This document shows positions 1 to 10,010 of a stretch of 64,000 nt of DNA, in pieces. Below the pieces are notes generated by a model, which saw only the letters and a program-made list of their open reading frames with translations, made no database searches and was not told where the DNA came from. The DNA comes from Sphingomonas sp. JUb134 (GTDB lineage: Bacteria; Pseudomonadota; Alphaproteobacteria; Sphingomonadales; Sphingomonadaceae). The stretch is taken from the NCBI RefSeq assembly GCF_004341505.2, contig NZ_SLYP02000001.1, positions 3,310,501-3,374,500 on the forward strand, given 5' to 3'. Positions within the stretch are counted from its first letter, which is position 1. Each line of letters opens with the position of its first letter. The position numbers and the translations under genes were made by a program.

Positions 1-28
1 ACTCGCGGAGGCTTCCTAGGCTGCCGCG

Positions 29-1207
29 ATGCGCATCGCGCTCGCCCTCCTGGCCGCGGCCCTGGCCGTGTCCCCCGTCCCCGCCGCCCAGGCGCCCCGC
101 ACGGCCGCGGAGACGCTGGCGAAGGACAGCGCCGAGCGCTGGGTACCGTTCGAACTCACCCCCGCCAACCACATCCGCTTCGCGATGAAGATCGAGGGGC
201 GGCCGGCGAGCGCCCTGCTCGACACCGGCGTCACCCACTCGATCCTGGACACCGGCTTCGCCCGCACCGCCCGGCTGAAGACCGAGGCGCGGGGCACCGC
301 GGCCGCGATCGGCGGCGACCTGCCGCTCAGCTGGGCAAAGGTCGCGCGGCTGTCGCTGGGCGGGCTGCGCAGCACCGAGCGGCCGATGGCGCTCCTCGAC
401 CTGTCGCAGGTGCAGACTGGCGACGGCCGTCCGGTGGATGCGCTGATCGGCGCCGACCTGCTCGGCCCCCATGCGATCGACATCGATTTCGCGAGCCGCC
501 GCTTCCGCCTGCTGCCGAGTGGCGCCGCGCCTTTCCCCGGCGACCGCGCGCCGCTGTCGCGCAACCCCGAGGGGCTCTATGTGACCCAGGCCCGGCTCGG
601 TCGCGCGTCGCTCCGCCCGGTGATGATCGACACCGGCGACGGCACCAGCGTCAGCGTCACGCGCGCCCAATGGCGGACCGCCCGCCTGCCCCAGCGCCCG
701 CTCACCTCCACCATCTCCTATGGCCTCGCCGGCCCAGTCGAGGCGGGCCTCACCGTCACCGACGCGCTGCGACTCGGCGACGCCCCCGCGGCCGAGGTCG
801 AGCTGCGGATCGAGGGCAAGGACTTCGCCGATCGCACCGGCATCCCCAGCCGCATCGGCGTGGGTTTCCTCCAGCGCTTCCGCGTCCTGCTAGACCCAGG
901 CGCCGGCCACCTCGCTCTGGCCCCGATCGAGGGCACCGCCGCCGGCCCGCCCCGCTCCACCAGCGGGCTCCTGCTCGGCTATGAACACAACCGGCTGAGC
1001 GTCCTCCACGTCATGCGCGGCAGCCCCGCGGCCCGGGCGGGCTGGCGCCGGGGCGAGGAGATCTGCCAGGTCGACGGCGCCCCCATCCGCGAAACCGCCC
1101 CCGGCGCCGCCGATCTCGCCTGGGCCGCCGACACCCCCGGCCGCAAGCTCCGCCTAGGCCTCTGCGACGGCACCGACCGAACCCTCACGCTGGCGAAGTT
1201 CTACTAG
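29..1207 (+). CDS. Secreted retropepsin-like aspartyl protease with C-terminal PDZ domain
   Basis: The 392-residue product starts with a signal peptide (hydrophobic stretch at residues 3-20, cleavage near AQA). It has two aspartyl-protease half-sites, DTG at residues 65-67 (LLDTGVTHS) and DTG at 201-203 (MIDTGDGT), as expected for a single-chain retropepsin-like fold. The last roughly 90 residues (SPAARAGWRRGEEICQVDG) look like a PDZ domain that could present or regulate the active site. It is probably a periplasmic or secreted peptidase; the substrate is not evident. The start ATG at 29 gives a clean signal peptide. It lies convergent to the next gene, with a palindromic repeat between them. 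Confidence 0.85.
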   Translation: MRIALALLAAALAVSPVPAAQAPRTAAETLAKDSAERWVPFELTPANHIRFAMKIEGRPASALLDTGVTHSILDTGFARTARLKTEARGTAAAIGGDLPLSWAKVARLSLGGLRSTERPMALLDLSQVQTGDGRPVDALIGADLLGPHAIDIDFASRRFRLLPSGAAPFPGDRAPLSRNPEGLYVTQARLGRASLRPVMIDTGDGTSVSVTRAQWRTARLPQRPLTSTISYGLAGPVEAGLTVTDALRLGDAPAAEVELRIEGKDFADRTGIPSRIGVGFLQRFRVLLDPGAGHLALAPIEGTAAGPPRSTSGLLLGYEHNRLSVLHVMRGSPAARAGWRRGEEICQVDGAPIRETAPGAADLAWAADTPGRKLRLGLCDGTDRTLTLAKFY

Positions 1208-1297
1208 GTGGGCGGAAGCGCCCGCCTGCCCTTCGACACTCAATCACTGCCGAGCGAACGAAGAAGCCCGGTCACCCGCCCGCCCCCCACCTCCGTC

Positions 1298-1317
1298 ATC
1301 CCGGCCAAGGCCGGGAT
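1298..1317. repeat. REP-like palindrome (ATCCCGGCC-AA-GGCCGGGAT)
   Basis: A perfect 9-bp inverted repeat with a 2-nt centre, inside the phrase CGTCATCCCGGCCAAGGCCGGGATCCA. Palindromes of this wording recur between genes in many sphingomonad and other alphaproteobacterial genomes. Here it sits between convergent genes, where it could also act as a transcription stop on both strands. Confidence 0.7.
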
Positions 1318-1454
1318 CCATCGAGCCCCACGCGCACGCGGCGAGATGGACCCCAGCATCTCCCTGAGGTGACGAAAGTAAACGACCGGCGGCTGGAAGC
1401 GCCCAAAGTCAGTCGTTCAGGCCAGCACTCATGTCGCCCGAAGCGGTCAGTCGT

Positions 1455-1877
1455 TCATTTCCGCGCTTCGTATGCTTCCAGTAGCGGCCACAGGCTCGCG
1501 GAGTCCGCGCGCTGCTCAACCGCGTTGCGAAGAGCGTAGAACTCATCGTCACTCTTGATGTGGCCCCGGCGAACTACGCGCTGCACCAGCTTAGAGAACC
1601 TTGCGCGCACTTCCGACAGTGTTGGTAAGCCCAATTGCGAAAGCTCGTGGTTGCACGCGGTCACGTCGCTGGCAGACCAGTCACTAGTGAACTCCACAAG
1701 GTCGCCAATCGCCATACCTAGGCCGCCGCGCGCCTTGGCGGGGGTCTTCACCGCCATTCTATCAAGCACGGCTACGGGGTGAGTATCCCGGGTGAGAAAG
1801 TCCGAGGGAAAAACCTTGGGGACCATGTGGCTGAACCAGGATCGCAGGCGCGCGTATTCGGAGGGGTCAATCCGCAT
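1455..1877 (-). CDS. Hypothetical protein
   Basis: A 140-residue soluble, charged and probably helical protein that I do not recognise. The open frame continues upstream to 1988, but that extension is rich in Arg and Ser and looks non-coding. ATG at 1877 (MRIDPSEYARL) is the better start, although no strong ribosome-binding site precedes it. There is no signal peptide or membrane segment. It stands alone: 135 bp separate it from the next minus-strand gene, and it faces the aspartyl protease gene. Composition is slightly less GC-rich than its neighbours. Confidence 0.55.
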   Translation of the reverse strand: MRIDPSEYARLRSWFSHMVPKVFPSDFLTRDTHPVAVLDRMAVKTPAKARGGLGMAIGDLVEFTSDWSASDVTACNHELSQLGLPTLSEVRARFSKLVQRVVRRGHIKSDDEFYALRNAVEQRADSASLWPLLEAYEARK

Positions 1878-2012
1878 AGCCGTTATGCTGACAGCGTCGA
1901 GCCTTTGCCGCAACGGCAGCTTTCCACGCGTCGAGCGCGCTAAGCGGCTGGACTGCTTCCCACCCACGTTCGGACGCCGCGCTCTCAACGCACGGCCAGG
2001 CGTTTCACCACC

Positions 2013-2489
2013 TCAAGAACCCTCCGCCGCCCCTTCACATGCCGCCAGGGCAACCGCCGCTAACTGGTCCGCGTGGGGCTCGTCGGAAGGCTCCGCCCAG
2101 ATGCGCAGACCGGCGATCAGGGACGGGTGCGCGCAGAGTGCGGCTGCCTCCAGCATCGGGATCACCACAGACTTCCCGCGCAGGCCCTGCTGCACGAGCG
2201 GAAGTGCCAGCGGCACATCGCGCAGGGCGATCCCCAGCACCGCCTCGCCGCGGACCACCTCGTCCGCATCTTCCGCAGCGCAAAGCAGGGCCTCGCGCAC
2301 TTCCGAACCGTCGACTGCCTCCTGAGCAAGCAGGAAGGTCGCCCAATCCCGGTTCGACGGGTCTGCGTCCTGCGTCATCGCGATCAGCTGGCGCAGGTTC
2401 GCATCGGCCCACTCGCTTCCGGAGAGCGGCACCTCCTCGGCGACGATGGCCTTGAGGAAGTCCGATTCGGGCTCATACCGGGTGCTCAC
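2013..2489 (-). CDS. HEAT-repeat-like protein
   Basis: A 158-residue protein starting at GTG 2489. From about residue 35 it consists of repeated helical pairs with a HEAT-like spacing (NRDWATFLLAQEAV, VREALLCAAEDADEVVRGEA, PSLIAGLRIW), including the phrase VVRGEAVLGIALRD that is typical of HEAT/PBS-lyase-type repeats. Such proteins are usually protein-interaction scaffolds; the partner is unknown. The GTG overlaps the stop of the small membrane protein upstream (GTGA), so the pair is probably translationally coupled. Confidence 0.65.
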   Translation of the reverse strand: MSTRYEPESDFLKAIVAEEVPLSGSEWADANLRQLIAMTQDADPSNRDWATFLLAQEAVDGSEVREALLCAAEDADEVVRGEAVLGIALRDVPLALPLVQQGLRGKSVVIPMLEAAALCAHPSLIAGLRIWAEPSDEPHADQLAAVALAACEGAAEGS

Positions 2490-2671
2490 CCCGTGAGCGC
2501 GAGCGCGCCCAGGATGACCGCGCACAGGATTGCGGCCATCTGGATGCCGGGCCAGGGCATCACCCCCACCCGGTCCAGGTCGGCGCGGCGCGCACGTCGC
2601 GCGTCGGCGACCCCGCTGGCCACCGCCACTGCCGCCAGCGCGGCCGCTCCGCTCCAAAGTCCCACTTGCAT
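2486..2671 (-). CDS. Small membrane protein
   Basis: A 61-residue protein with two hydrophobic segments (residues about 5-23 and 43-60) separated by a basic loop containing RRARRADLDR. It is likely a two-helix inner-membrane protein. Its stop codon overlaps the start of the HEAT-like gene by 4 bp, which suggests a membrane anchor and its cytosolic partner. The start ATG at 2671 lies 54 bp from the divergent methyltransferase gene. No family recognised. Confidence 0.55.
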   Translation of the reverse strand: MQVGLWSGAAALAAVAVASGVADARRARRADLDRVGVMPWPGIQMAAILCAVILGALALTG

Positions 2672-2725
2672 CCGCCGCGCTTAGCCGCACAACATCCCCG
2701 CGTCACCTTTTGGAAGGTCGTTCCG

Positions 2726-3532
2726 ATGCGCCCGATGCTGCCGATCCTCGCCCTTACCGCCGCGGCGGTTCCCCTGGCGGCAACCGCCGTCGCCCGCCCT
2801 GAGACGCCCAAGCAGGCGCTTGCCGCCGCGATCGCCGCGCCCACGCGCACGCCCGCCAACGTCGCGCGCGACAAGTATCGCCACCCGGCAGAGACGCTCG
2901 CCTTCTTCGGCGTGAAGCCTTCCGACACGGTGGTGGAGGTCTGGCCGGGCGGCGGCTGGTACACCGAGATCCTCGCCCCCTATCTGGCGCGCACCGGCAC
3001 CTATTATGCCGCCGCCCCGCTGCCGAACGGCGCCAAGGGCGTGCAGGCGCTCCAGGCGAAGGACGCCGCGCGCTATGCCAAGGTGCGGATCGCAGGCTTA
3101 CCGGCCAAACCCGGCGACGCGACCGTGCCCGACGGCAGCGCCGACGTGGTGCTCACTTTCCGCAACGTCCACAACTGGCGCTTCGGCGGCGCGGACCAGG
3201 CGCAGGCGATGTTCGACGCCATGTTCCGCATGCTGAAGCCCGGCGGCACGCTGGGCGTGGTCGAGCACCGCCTGCCCGAGGCGCGCGACGGCGCCGCCGA
3301 GGAGAAGAGCGGCTACATGAAGGAAAGCTCGGTGATCGGCTTCGCCACCAAGGCGGGGTTCAAGCTGGCCGGCCGGTCGGAGGTGAACGCCAACCCGCGC
3401 GACACCGCCGATTGGCCGCAGGGCGTGTGGACGCTGCCGCCGAGCTATCGGCTGGGCGACACCGATCGCGCCAAATATGCCGCGATCGGCGAGAGCGACC
3501 GCATGACGCTGCGCTTCGTCAAGCCGCGGTAA
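2726..3532 (+). CDS. Exported class I SAM-methyltransferase-like protein
   Basis: From ATG 2726 the product is 268 residues, with a typical signal peptide (MRPMLPILALTAAAVPLAATAVA). The earlier in-frame ATG at 2666 lacks a signal-like start, while 2726 has GGAAGG 8 nt upstream. The mature part has a Rossmann-type methyltransferase layout: VVEVWPGGGWYTEIL (SAM motif I), a central ADVVLTFRNVHNW and a MLKPGGTLGVVEH post-motif. Proteins of this type in sphingomonads and relatives are annotated as class I methyltransferases but carry export signals. The substrate and the source of SAM outside the cytoplasm are unclear. Confidence 0.8.
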   Translation: MRPMLPILALTAAAVPLAATAVARPETPKQALAAAIAAPTRTPANVARDKYRHPAETLAFFGVKPSDTVVEVWPGGGWYTEILAPYLARTGTYYAAAPLPNGAKGVQALQAKDAARYAKVRIAGLPAKPGDATVPDGSADVVLTFRNVHNWRFGGADQAQAMFDAMFRMLKPGGTLGVVEHRLPEARDGAAEEKSGYMKESSVIGFATKAGFKLAGRSEVNANPRDTADWPQGVWTLPPSYRLGDTDRAKYAAIGESDRMTLRFVKPR

Positions 3533-3566
3533 CCCTCAGAGCTGCACAAGCGCCACATACTGCCGT

Positions 3567-3655
3567 CCCCCCGCGCAGGCGGGGGGGTCCAGGGCCGCGC
3601 AGAACAACCGCTCGCGGTGGCTGGGACCCTGGACTCCTGCCTTCGCAGGAGCACG
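3567..3655. repeat. Pair of REP-like hairpins between convergent genes
   Basis: Two hairpins lie between the convergent methyltransferase and phaR genes. The first is CCCCCCGC-GCAG-GCGGGGGG (3567-3586). The second is CTCCTGC-CTTC-GCAGGAG (3634-3651), flanked by CCCTGGA and CACGG. The second shares its stem and flanks with elements near 13.4, 21.1, 27.4 and 39.9 kb, so it belongs to a dispersed family. Confidence 0.75.
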
Positions 3656-3707
3656 GCGGAGCCCCGGGGCCGGCCGCCTGACGCGCCGCACCCCCGGGGC
3701 CCCCCGC

Positions 3708-4286
3708 TCACTTGGCCAGCTTGTCGACCTTTTCCTGCAAGCGGGCGAGTTCTGCGCGCAGCGCCTGCATCTCGCCCTCGCCGCCCTCGTTCGCGGTAGG
3801 CGCCGGGACGCTGCTGTCGTTGGCGGCCCCGGTCTTGAACGCCGCGGTCGCCGCCTCGAACATCGCCATGTTGCGCTTGGCGATCTCGGCGAAGGGCGTG
3901 TTGGCGAACGGCGAATTGGCGAACGCGCCCTCCACCGCCGACTTGAACTGCTCCTGGTTGCGGCGGAAGCTGTCCATCGACGCTTCCAGATAGCCCGGCA
4001 CCATCGCCTGCATCGAATCGCCATAGAGCGCGATCAGCTGGCGCAGGAAGCTCACCGGCAGCATCGTCTGCCCGCGGCTTTCCTCCTCCATGATGATCTG
4101 GGTGAGGACATTGTGGGTGATGTCGTCGTCCGACTTGGCGTCGACCACCTTGAAGTCGCGACCCTCGCGAGTCATCGCCGCGAGATGGTCCAGCGTGATG
4201 TAGGACGAAGTCTCGGTATTGTAGAGACGCCGGTTGGCGTATTTCTTGATGATGACGGGCCCGCCATCCGACACAGTCTTTTTCAT
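3708..4286 (-). CDS. phaR: Polyhydroxyalkanoate synthesis repressor PhaR
   Basis: A 192-residue protein with the PhaR DNA-binding N-terminal domain (VIIKKYANRRLYNTETSSYI) followed by the PHB accumulation regulatory domain (QTMLPVSFLRQLIALYGDSM). The C-terminus is a coiled coil ending in LARLQEKVDKLAK. PhaR senses PHA and represses phasin and synthesis genes. The frame is open up to 4493, but ATG 4286 begins the conserved domain. Only 14 bp separate its start from the divergent phaC-like gene, so one regulatory region must serve both. Confidence 0.93.
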   Translation of the reverse strand: MKKTVSDGGPVIIKKYANRRLYNTETSSYITLDHLAAMTREGRDFKVVDAKSDDDITHNVLTQIIMEEESRGQTMLPVSFLRQLIALYGDSMQAMVPGYLEASMDSFRRNQEQFKSAVEGAFANSPFANTPFAEIAKRNMAMFEAATAAFKTGAANDSSVPAPTANEGGEGEMQALRAELARLQEKVDKLAK

Positions 4287-4300
4287 GCAGAACCCCTGAA

Positions 4301-5380
4301 ATGTCTGACTCGACAATATCACCCTTTTCTGCCGCGCTGCAACGCGGGCCGCGTCCGCTGCCGCTCTTCCTGGAAATGCTGCAGTCGGAGACGGCGGACG
4401 CCCCGGATCGCCGCGCCGCAGCACTGGCGGGCCTCCGCGCGTTCCAGCAGGCGCCGCGCCCCCCGCGTCCGCCGGCGCCTGCGGTGCTGGCACGGTGCGG
4501 ACGGGCGACGCTGCACGATTACGGCCAGGGTGCCGCGCCCGGCCGGCCGGTGGTGTTCGTCCCCTCGCTCATCAACCCGCCCTTCGTGCTGGATCTCGCG
4601 CCGGACAATTCGCTGCTGCGCTGGCTGGCGGGCCAGGGGATGCGCCCGCTGCTGGTCGACTGGGGCACGCCCGCGCCCGCCGATCGCGACCAGGACATCG
4701 ACGCGCATGTGACCGGGCTGCTGCTGCCGCTGCTCGATGCGCTGCCCGAGCCGCCGGTGCTGGTCGGCTATTGCCTGGGCGGCACGCTTGCGCTCGCGGC
4801 CGCCACGCTCCGGCCGGTGGCGGGGATCGCGCTGATCGCCGCGCCCTGGCACTTCGCCGGCTTCGGCACCGGCGCGCGCGCGCGCATCGCCGCGCTGTGG
4901 CAGGCGGTCGAGCCGACCTGCGCGGCGCTCGGGCTGGTGCCGATGGAGGTGCTGCAATCCGGCTTCTGGCGGCTCGACCCCGCCCGTACCGTCGCCAAGT
5001 TCGAGGCGTTCGGCACGCTCGATCCCGGCAGCGCCAAGGCGCAGGCCTTTGTCGCGCTGGAAGACTGGGCCAATGCGGGGGCACCGCTCACCTATGCGGC
5101 CGGGCGCCAGCTGTTCGAGGGCTTCTTCGGCGACGACCTGCCCGGCAGCGGCCGCTGGCAGCCGGGCGGCCGCCCGGTCGCGCCCGGCGCGCTCGCCTGC
5201 CCGGCGATCGACTTCGTGGCGCAGGGCGACCGCATCGTGCCCGCACGAAGCGCCGCCGGCCTGCCCGACCACCACCCCGTCGCCGCGGGCCATGTCGGCA
5301 TGGTGGTGGGCAGCCGCGCGCCCGCGCTGCTCTGGCAGCCACTCGCCGACTGGATAAGCCGGGTTCCCGCGACTAGATAG
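4301..5380 (+). CDS. PhaC-like alpha/beta hydrolase (putative PHA synthase homologue)
   Basis: A 359-residue alpha/beta hydrolase with PHA-synthase hallmarks. The lipase-like box GYCLGGT has cysteine (C158) in place of serine as nucleophile, there is a [13 protein letters not shown] segment as in PhaC, and a late Asp ([10 protein letters not shown]) and His ([10 protein letters not shown]) complete the triad. It is about the length of class III PhaC, much shorter than class I enzymes. Divergent phaR and a downstream phaA-type thiolase support a role in PHA metabolism. Whether it is the main synthase or a paralogue cannot be told from this window. Confidence 0.8.
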   Translation: MSDSTISPFSAALQRGPRPLPLFLEMLQSETADAPDRRAAALAGLRAFQQAPRPPRPPAPAVLARCGRATLHDYGQGAAPGRPVVFVPSLINPPFVLDLAPDNSLLRWLAGQGMRPLLVDWGTPAPADRDQDIDAHVTGLLLPLLDALPEPPVLVGYCLGGTLALAAATLRPVAGIALIAAPWHFAGFGTGARARIAALWQAVEPTCAALGLVPMEVLQSGFWRLDPARTVAKFEAFGTLDPGSAKAQAFVALEDWANAGAPLTYAAGRQLFEGFFGDDLPGSGRWQPGGRPVAPGALACPAIDFVAQGDRIVPARSAAGLPDHHPVAAGHVGMVVGSRAPALLWQPLADWISRVPATR

Positions 5381-5427
5381 GCGCAAAGCGCCGCGCGAGG
5401 GCGGCCGCACTGAGAGGATTTTGCCGC

Positions 5428-6603
<1,176 letters not shown>

Positions 6604-6784
6604 TCGCTTGGCGTAAATAACACGATCATCGCCGGCAATAGTCTTTTGTTACAAGAATGTTGCCGGTGCGACACACAGCGCGCCGTTAATCGCACGTACA
6701 GACAGGCAAGCCTTGCCAAGGCGGCCGGTGTTCCCTTTGCTCTCCCCAATCTGGCACTTCAGCTAGAGACCATGGGGCATGTAA

Positions 6785-9700
6785 ATGAACATCTGCAGAT
6801 TACTCTCCGCAACCGCGCTTGCGTCGCTGAGCGTTGCGGTGCCGGGGATTGCATGGGCGCAGGACGCGTCGGAAAACCCGGCTGGCATCGCCGGTCCTAG
6901 CGAGAGCACTCAGGAAGAGGCTCCTGCAGAGGGGCAGTCGATCATCGTCACTGGGTCTCGTATCGCGTCGCCGAACCTGCAATCGGTCACCCCGATCCTG
7001 AGCGTGACCGCTGAAGAACTGCGTCAGACGGGCCAGGTCTCGATCGGCGACACGCTGAACGACCTGCCGGCGCTCAACAGCACCTTCAGCCAGTCAAACT
7101 CGACCCGCTTCCTGGGCACGGCCGGCCTGAGCCTGCTCGACCTGCGCGGCCTCGGCACGGTGCGCACGCTGACCCTGGTAAACGGGCGCCGTCACGTCGG
7201 AAGCGACATTCTCAGCAACGCCACCTCGGTGGACGTCAACACCATTCCGTCGGACCTGATCGAGCGCGTCGACACGGTCACCGGGGGCAACTCGGCGATT
7301 TACGGTTCCGACGCGATCGCGGGCGTCGTCAACTTTGTCCTCAAGAACGACTATGAGGGCCTCGGCCTCCGCGCCCAAGGCGGCATCAGCGAGCACGGCG
7401 ACGCCGGCGCCTACTCGGCCAGCCTGGTTGCCGGCAAGAACTTCGCCGAAGGTCGCGGCAACATCGCCGTAAACCTTGAATATGCGCGTCAGAACGACTT
7501 CTACGCCTCGGATCGCAAGTCCTACCGCACGGTCAACTCGTTCCTGACGGTGGACACCGATCCTGCCGGTTCGATCAATGGCAGCGACGGCATTCCCGAT
7601 CGCATTCTCTATCGCGATGTGCGATCGACTGCGGTCTCGAGTGGTGGCCTGATCCTGTTCGGTCCGGGCGGCAACAATCGTTGCGGAACCGATCCGTTGG
7701 GCGTGGGCTATACCTGCTCCTATTTCTTCCAGCCCGATGGCAGCCTTGTTCCTCAGACGGGCGCACGCGCGGGCCTGGCACCGAATGGTTCGTTCGTTGG
7801 CGGTAACGGCGAAACCCTGCGGGAAGGCAAGCTGGTCCAGTTGCTGCCGCAGCTCGATCGTTATGCAGCCAACCTGATCGGTCACTTCGACGTTTCGGAT
7901 GCGTTCATCCCCTTCATCGAAGCCAAGTACGTCCGCACCAACGTGGTCGGCACGGGCACCAGCGGCCCCGCTTTCTACCAGGGCAACACGATCGACGGCT
8001 TCTACGAGCGCCCGCGCCTCGACAATCCGTATCTGTCGGCATCGGCACGGGCCACGGTGACGGAGCAGCTTCTGCTCGGCGGTACCAACCCGTACACGCG
8101 CGCGCCGCTCACGGATGCCGAACGCGCGGCCATCGCCGACGGTTCGTTCCGCTTCGCGGTTCGTCGCAACTTGATGGATCTCGGCAACCGCACTGAGGAG
8201 TCGCGGCGCGAGACCTATCGCTTCGTCGGCGGCTTCCGCGGCACCTTCAACGATGACTGGAACTATGAAGTCTCGGCCAACTATGGCGAGTTCAAGGAGC
8301 GCACGCGGGTTCTGGGCAACCTGAACACCCAGCGCTTCCTGCTGGCCGCGGATGCGGTTCGTGATCCGGCAACCGGCAACATCGTCTGCGGCTCGCAGCT
8401 CGACCCGACCCGGGCGTACGACGACTTCGGTGGCAACCCCGACGTTTTGGCGGCGGACATCGCGGCTTGCCAGCCGCTTAACCCGTTCGGCGCTGGTAAC
8501 ATCTCCCAGGCGGCGCGCGACTACATGGTGAGCGACACCACCTCGGTAGGTAAGATCACGCAGTTCGTCGGTTCTGCGTTCCTTTCGGGTGACTCCAGCC
8601 AGTGGTTCGAACTGCCGGGTGGCCCGGTCGGCTTCGCCGTCGGTGCCGAATACCGCCGCGAAACCGCGAGCTTCCGTGCGGATCCCCTCGTCCAGGCGGG
8701 CTACACCTTCTACAACGCGCTCACGCCCTATGACTTCCCCGACTATGAGGTGAAGGAAGCCTATGGCGAGCTTCGCTTGCCGCTTCTGCGGGACCTGCCG
8801 CTGGTTCGCGACCTGACGATCTCCGCATCGGGCCGCGTCAGCGATTACAGCCGCGGATCGGCCGGAACGGTGTTCGCGTACAGCGTCGGCGGCGAATGGT
8901 CGCCGATCGACGACGTGCGTTTCCGCGCGAACTACTCGCGCTCGGTGCGTGCTCCGAACCTGACCGAACTCTACTCGTCGGTCGGCCAGAATTTCGCCCC
9001 GGGCTTCGTCGACCCCTGCTCCGCCCGCAACATCGCGACCGGTTCCGAGAACCGTGCAGCGAACTGCGCCGCAGCCGGACGCCCCGCCAACTATGACTAT
9101 GTCTACCAGTCCTCGCTGGACTTCCTGAGCGGCGGCAACCCCAACCTCAAGGAAGAGACCTCCGACAGCTACACCTATGGTGTCGTGGTCCAGCCGACCT
9201 TCGCGCGAGGCCTTTCGCTGTCGGTCGACTACTACAACATCAAGGTCAACGACGTGATCACGTCGCCGTCGGCCCAGCAGATCGCGAATGCCTGCTACGA
9301 CGCATCGGATCTGGACAACCAATTCTGCGGCCTGATCCAGCGCGCGGGTCCTGACGGCGGTCCGAACGGCGAAATCCCGTTCCAGATCCTGGAAGGCACG
9401 CTCCAGGCGACCCTGCTGAACTATGCGGCTCTGCAGGTCCGCGGCATCGATACCGAGATCGCGTATCGCACCCGGTTCGGCGAGAACAACTCGGTCGGCG
9501 CGAGGTTCGTCTGGACTCACCAGCTTGAGAACAGCGAGTTCCTGGATCCGACCGACCCGGGTCGCGCAAACCGCTTGCTGAGCGAGCTCGGTTATCCGAA
9601 GGACGCGTTCAACTTCGACCTGGATCTCAGCTTCGATAAGTTCTTTGTGAACTATCAGGCACGCTATCTGGGCAAGATGACGTTCGGCGCGTACGAGGAC

Positions 9701-9946
9701 ACGAACTCGCTGCAGGGTCGCCCCCCGCAGAACGAGGACTATGCGACCGTAGTCAACTATCCGGACGTGGTTTACATGGACGTCCGCCTCGGCCTCAACG
9801 TGACCGAGGAGTCCATGTTCTACTTCGGCGTCGACAACTTCACCGATCGCCTGCCGCCGCTCTATGCGACCGGCACTGCGGAAGGCAGCGGCATCTACAA
9901 CAACCGCGGTCGCTACTTCTACGCGGGCGTGTCGGCAAGGTTCTGA
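6785..9946 (+). CDS. TonB-dependent outer-membrane receptor
   Basis: A 1053-residue protein with a signal peptide (cleavage near AWAQD), a TonB-box/plug start (SIIVTGSRIASPNLQSVTP), a plug domain (LRGLGTVRTLTLVNGRR, SAIYGSDAIAGVVNFVLK) and a long beta-barrel. It ends in the aromatic C-terminal signature YFYAGVSARF. It imports a large substrate across the outer membrane using TonB/ExbBD energy; the substrate is not evident. It belongs to the large sphingomonad/Caulobacter class of about 1000 residues. A 181-bp leader precedes it and a perfect intrinsic terminator follows, then a 2OG-Fe(II) oxygenase gene. Confidence 0.93.
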   Translation: MNICRLLSATALASLSVAVPGIAWAQDASENPAGIAGPSESTQEEAPAEGQSIIVTGSRIASPNLQSVTPILSVTAEELRQTGQVSIGDTLNDLPALNSTFSQSNSTRFLGTAGLSLLDLRGLGTVRTLTLVNGRRHVGSDILSNATSVDVNTIPSDLIERVDTVTGGNSAIYGSDAIAGVVNFVLKNDYEGLGLRAQGGISEHGDAGAYSASLVAGKNFAEGRGNIAVNLEYARQNDFYASDRKSYRTVNSFLTVDTDPAGSINGSDGIPDRILYRDVRSTAVSSGGLILFGPGGNNRCGTDPLGVGYTCSYFFQPDGSLVPQTGARAGLAPNGSFVGGNGETLREGKLVQLLPQLDRYAANLIGHFDVSDAFIPFIEAKYVRTNVVGTGTSGPAFYQGNTIDGFYERPRLDNPYLSASARATVTEQLLLGGTNPYTRAPLTDAERAAIADGSFRFAVRRNLMDLGNRTEESRRETYRFVGGFRGTFNDDWNYEVSANYGEFKERTRVLGNLNTQRFLLAADAVRDPATGNIVCGSQLDPTRAYDDFGGNPDVLAADIAACQPLNPFGAGNISQAARDYMVSDTTSVGKITQFVGSAFLSGDSSQWFELPGGPVGFAVGAEYRRETASFRADPLVQAGYTFYNALTPYDFPDYEVKEAYGELRLPLLRDLPLVRDLTISASGRVSDYSRGSAGTVFAYSVGGEWSPIDDVRFRANYSRSVRAPNLTELYSSVGQNFAPGFVDPCSARNIATGSENRAANCAAAGRPANYDYVYQSSLDFLSGGNPNLKEETSDSYTYGVVVQPTFARGLSLSVDYYNIKVNDVITSPSAQQIANACYDASDLDNQFCGLIQRAGPDGGPNGEIPFQILEGTLQATLLNYAALQVRGIDTEIAYRTRFGENNSVGARFVWTHQLENSEFLDPTDPGRANRLLSELGYPKDAFNFDLDLSFDKFFVNYQARYLGKMTFGAYEDTNSLQGRPPQNEDYATVVNYPDVVYMDVRLGLNVTEESMFYFGVDNFTDRLPPLYATGTAEGSGIYNNRGRYFYAGVSARF

Positions 9947-9970
9947 TCTTGTCACATTGTTGAATGCGGG

Positions 9971-10000
9971 GGAGCCGGTAGGAAACTACCGGCTCCTTTG
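9971..10000 (+). terminator. Intrinsic terminator after the TonB-dependent receptor
   Basis: A perfect 11-bp stem GGAGCCGGTAG / CTACCGGCTCC closed by a GAAA tetraloop and followed by TTTGCT. It lies 24 bp after the receptor stop and ends just before the oxygenase start, so most receptor transcripts should stop before that gene. Confidence 0.8.
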
Positions 10001-10010
10001 CTATTCATGA

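Noticed and set aside
7094..9955. 953-residue open frame antisense to the TonB receptor
   Set aside because: Long antisense frames are expected in high-GC genes; it shows no domain, signal or plausible composition, while the sense frame is a textbook receptor.
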